Part shown: piece by piece, positions 5,223-5,607 of the stretch
Layout of the letters: the number at the start of each line of letters is the position of its first letter
How positions within the stretch are numbered: position 1 is the stretch's first letter
Origin: Actinomycetes bacterium
Lineage (GTDB): Bacteria > Bacillota_I > Bacilli_A > RF39 > UBA660
Assembly (NCBI GenBank): GCA_021152765.1
Contig: JAGKUT010000058.1
Span: 1-5,607 of the forward strand
Length of the DNA stretch: 5,607 bases
Direction of reading: 5' to 3'
Notes under the pieces: model-generated
Told to the model about the DNA's origin: nothing
Seen by the model: the letters and a program-made list of their open reading frames with translations, nothing else
Databases searched by the model: none
Position numbers and translations under genes: made by a program

Positions 5223-5396
5223 CTAATTCTCTGAATACATTTCAGATAGTGCATCCCATAATTTCTTCTCTTTTTTATACTTCCAAACCGAAATGCCATC
5301 TTCGTTAATGTATACCCATGTATATTTAATTCCTTTATTACGAAGGAACAACATTTCTTCTTTATACTGTGTAGAATACTCCTTATCAAATTTCAT
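5223..5396 (-). CDS. Small phage protein of unknown function (57 aa) coupled to the cysteine desulfurase
   Basis: The frame runs from an ATG at 5394-5396 to a TAG at 5223-5225, with AAAGGAA at 5401-5407 four bases upstream. The protein has a charged helical start (MKFDKEYSTQYKEEMLFLRN), a β-rich middle (KYTWVYINEDGISVWKY), and a basic then acidic C-terminal helix (KKEKKLWDALSEMYSEN). This helix-strand-strand-helix arrangement recalls small phage proteins of the DUF5659 type, but the resemblance is of layout only. The stop lies 11 bases before the cysteine desulfurase ATG and is part of that gene's ribosome binding site, so the two are made together. A terminator hairpin ends 28 bases upstream, which leaves no space for a separate promoter. 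I cannot assign a function. Confidence 0.75.
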   Translation of the reverse strand: MKFDKEYSTQYKEEMLFLRNKGIKYTWVYINEDGISVWKYKKEKKLWDALSEMYSEN

Positions 5397-5421
5397 ATTT
5401 TTCCTTTCATTCCAAAAGCGT

Positions 5422-5472
5422 AAAAAATAGGGATATATAACTCATTGATATATGAATTAAATATCCCTATTT
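5422..5472 (-). terminator. Long near-palindromic terminator, possible attenuator
   Basis: A perfect 12-bp stem (AAATAGGGATAT 5425-5436, ATATCCCTATTT 5461-5472) extends inward by 3 and then 4 more base pairs across two single mismatches, giving about 19 pairs around a 6-base loop. On the minus strand it is followed by six T (5422-5427 as A on plus). It ends the transcript of the partial gene at 5488-5607. The 12 bases at 5444-5455 in its inner part are perfectly complementary to 5481-5492. Confidence 0.8.
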
Positions 5473-5487
5473 CTACACTCTCATATA

Positions 5488-5607
5488 TCAATCACTAATT
5501 TCAGTTGTAACCTTCTTTTTATTATATTTCATCTTAGGCACAGTCTGCGTTTCTTTTTCTGTCTCAAAAATAGTTTCTACTTTTGGTTCTGCAATAATAT
5601 CATCAAG
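5488..5607 (-). CDS. C-terminal end of an unidentified gene, cut by window edge
   Basis: An open frame enters from the right edge and ends at TGA 5488-5490, giving the last 39 residues. The peptide (LDDIIAEPKVETIFETEKET, then QTVPKMKYNKKKVTTEISD) is hydrophilic, first acidic and then basic, and probably disordered. It is followed after 15 bases by a strong terminator, which supports this being the real end of a gene. No function can be given. Confidence 0.6.
   Translation of the reverse strand, partial: LDDIIAEPKVETIFETEKETQTVPKMKYNKKKVTTEISD

Overview
The window looks like part of a tailed bacteriophage or prophage from a low-GC Firmicute, most likely in the Clostridia (Lachnospiraceae-like). 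The evidence is AT-rich DNA, strong AGGAGG-type ribosome binding sites, TTG and GTG starts, and a mix of lysis, recombination and virion-like genes. Every convincing gene is on the minus strand, so transcription runs from high to low coordinates. The host assignment is inference.

In transcription order, the window opens with the tail end of an unidentified gene (5488-5607) and a long, nearly palindromic terminator hairpin (5425-5472). A coupled pair follows: a 57-aa protein and a NifS/IscS-like cysteine desulfurase (4099-5396). Next come a three-helix holin-like protein (3715-4026) and a membrane-anchored helical protein (3210-3695), closed by a terminator (3176-3204). A tight three-gene group then encodes a RuvC-fold resolvase (TTG start), a 61-aa phage protein and a 186-aa acidic helical protein that may be a tail assembly chaperone (1910-3148). 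It ends at another terminator (1841-1873).

The most distinctive part is a self-contained cassette at 716-1792. It has a near-consensus sigma-A promoter, two copies of a 13-bp palindrome spaced 27 bp apart, a small TTG-start ribbon-helix-helix gene (1561-1731), a translationally coupled PPP-type metallophosphoesterase (763-1557) and a perfect 11-bp terminator. This is the classic form of a 'moron': an independently expressed gene pair set into a late operon. The late genes resume with a gp10-like virion protein (179-685) and the first 55 codons of a probable tape-measure or other tail protein (1-167).

The cassette is the only place with a convincing promoter. The other intrinsic terminators sit 25-30 bases before the next start codon, which leaves no room for a promoter. 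The late genes are therefore probably read through these terminators by antitermination or leakage. The terminator at 5425-5472 also has a competing 12-bp pairing partner that overlaps the upstream stop codon, which resembles an attenuator.
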